In this document: positions 63,346 through 64,000 of the stretch, piece by piece | Numbering within the stretch: the first letter of the stretch is position 1 | Layout: the number at the start of each line of letters is the position of its first letter | Origin: an uncultured bacterium | Lineage (GTDB): Bacteria > Bacillota_I > Bacilli_A > RFN20 > CAG-826 | Length of the DNA stretch: 64,000 bases | Direction of reading: 5' to 3' | NCBI GenBank assembly: GCA_949283025.1 | Contig: CASDRB010000004.1 | Span: forward strand, 98,000 to 161,999 | The notes under the pieces: generated by a model | Databases searched by the model: none | Seen by the model: only the letters and a program-made list of their open reading frames with translations | What the model was told of the DNA's origin: nothing | Position numbers and translations under genes: made by a program

Positions 63346-63357
63346 AAAATATTTATT

Positions 63358-63385
63358 AACAACTTTGGTAGTTGTTTTTATTTTT
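63358..63385 (+). terminator. Terminator downstream of trmH-like gene / candidate RNA
   Basis: Seven-pair stem AACAACT/AGTTGTT with a five-base loop and then TTTATTTTT. Confidence 0.75.
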
Positions 63386-63498
63386 AAAAAATACAAGGAG
63401 ATAATAACTATTAATAAATCAAGTAAAAATTGATTTGTATGACAAAAACAGTTCTCTCTGTGGAACTTTCTCTTAAATCCTAAAAAATACTTTAGGAA

Positions 63499-64000
63499 CT
63501 ACTTAACAATAGATAAGTCAAAATCGATGTGTTCGGTTTCTAACTTATAGATGATTCTCACAAGTTTCCTGGCAACATGCGAGATGGCAACTCTGTGGGA
63601 CTTACCTTCATCCCTCTTCTTTCTGTAATAAGAATAGAAAGCGGGATTATACATCAAAATAGATTCTGCACAGTTCATGAGGACCCTGCGTAGAACTACT
63701 GAACCCTTCTTATTCATCCTTCCTTTAAACTCTTGAGTTCCAGATTGATAAATTCTTGGATCAAGACCAGCAAAGGCAAGAAGTTTATTAGGGTCATTAA
63801 AACGAGAAATGTCCTCAATCTCTGCGATTATACTTGCAGCGGACACCTTCCCAATTCCTAGAATAGTTGGAATATGAGAATTGATCTTTGACAAATATGT
63901 AGTTATCTCGTTTTCTACAAGTGAAATCTCATCTTGAAGAGTGTCATAAACTCTTAATAAAGATTTGATTTCAAATAAATCGGTTTCATAAGAAAAACCA
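63499..64000 (-). CDS. IS110-family transposase, C-terminal part (partial, 5' end outside window)
   Basis: About 167 residues are visible; the frame is open to the window edge (G-F-S-Y-E-T-D at the edge). The Transposase_20 domain shows PTILGIGKVSAASIIAEIED, KLLAFAGLDPRIYQSG, KGRMNKKGSVVLRRVLMNCA and HVARKLVRIIY, with the catalytic serine expected in the QSGTQ region. IS110 transposases work as RNA-guided recombinases with a bridge RNA. The N-terminal RuvC-like DEDD domain must lie beyond 64000. The visible frame has no stop. Confidence 0.9.
   Translation of the reverse strand, partial: GFSYETDLFEIKSLLRVYDTLQDEISLVENEITTYLSKINSHIPTILGIGKVSAASIIAEIEDISRFNDPNKLLAFAGLDPRIYQSGTQEFKGRMNKKGSVVLRRVLMNCAESILMYNPAFYSYYRKKRDEGKSHRVAISHVARKLVRIIYKLETEHIDFDLSIVK

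Larger units (their letters stand above)
63228..64000 (-). mobile_element. 3' portion of an IS110-family insertion sequence
   Basis: Contains the transposase C-terminal half and up to 271 bases after it. The true end of the element cannot be fixed from this window; an AGTTC/GAACT stem with a following T run on the minus strand (about 63450-63470) may be its terminator. Confidence 0.6.

Noticed and set aside
63439..63483. 14-codon reading frame beginning ATGACAAAAACA after an AAGGAG-like site
   Set aside because: The ribosome site is too far upstream, the frame is tiny and lies in the IS110 end; it has no support.
1..64000. Mycoplasma-type code with TGA as tryptophan
   Set aside because: TGA ends several genes at proper places (nifZ/thiI and glgP/dut ATGA overlaps, trmB, lipoprotein), and no frame needs TGA as Trp.
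1..64000. CRISPR array or prophage
   Set aside because: No regularly spaced repeats, cas genes or phage structural genes were seen; the only mobile gene is the IS110 transposase.

Overview
The window is a dense, low-G+C bacterial chromosome segment from the Bacillota, most likely a wall-bearing or Mollicutes-related lineage of Bacilli (Erysipelotrichales, Haloplasma, Izemoplasma or RF39-like groups). The clues are the AT-rich codons, a T-box before thrS, L20 and S4 leaders, a CIRCE element, FtsZ-ring protein EzrA, the Firmicutes DnaB/DnaI loader pair, and many gene neighbours shared with the Bacillus subtilis 'yt' region. TGA is used as a real stop (for example at ATGA overlaps), so the code is the standard bacterial one and not the Mycoplasma code. 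The genus cannot be fixed from sequence alone.

Layout. 1-8400: end of leuS, then coaX, an ECF transporter S-component fused to a PepV dipeptidase, trmB, an M42 peptidase, ytpR, pncB and tyrS. 8400-14800: rpsD with its leader, ezrA, cysteine desulfurase and thiI, and the infC-rpmI-rplT operon with an L20 attenuator. 14800-30300: metallo-beta-lactamase protein, thrS with T-box, pfkA, dnaB-dnaI behind putative DnaA boxes, then on the minus strand ackA, nrnA, dnaE, polA and a mutM-coaE fusion. 30400-37000: two-subunit aconitase X, tRNA-Ala, a lipoprotein, htpG under CIRCE, a small P-loop kinase and a second ackA.

37071-53306 is the most interesting part. A TetR regulator sits with the second acetate kinase (tetR-ackA), divergent from a run of fifteen co-oriented genes: an (R)-specific MaoC hydratase, a butyryl-CoA-dehydrogenase-like enzyme, EtfB/EtfA, thiolase, a FabG/PhaB-type reductase, an odd KAS III-like enzyme, a full Liv-type ABC importer whose ATPase carries a ~220-residue coiled-coil extension, an acyl-CoA:carboxylate CoA-transferase, two alpha/beta hydrolases (one resembling an intracellular PHB depolymerase) and coaD. 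Two TGAAC-N4-GTTCA palindromes lie between tetR and maoC. Together these genes can interconvert a C4 acid (butyrate, or (R)-3-hydroxybutyrate) and acetyl-CoA, with ATP made or used by AckA. The direction and the imported substrate are inferences.

53300-64000: a DUF3737 protein, a PH-domain membrane protein, an acetyltransferase, a glycogen pair (glgB-glgP), dimeric dUTPase, a second M42 peptidase, DUF523, a YgjP-like metalloprotease, a TrmH-type methyltransferase, a possible structured RNA, and the 3' part of an IS110-family transposase cut by the window edge. No CRISPR array or prophage was seen.
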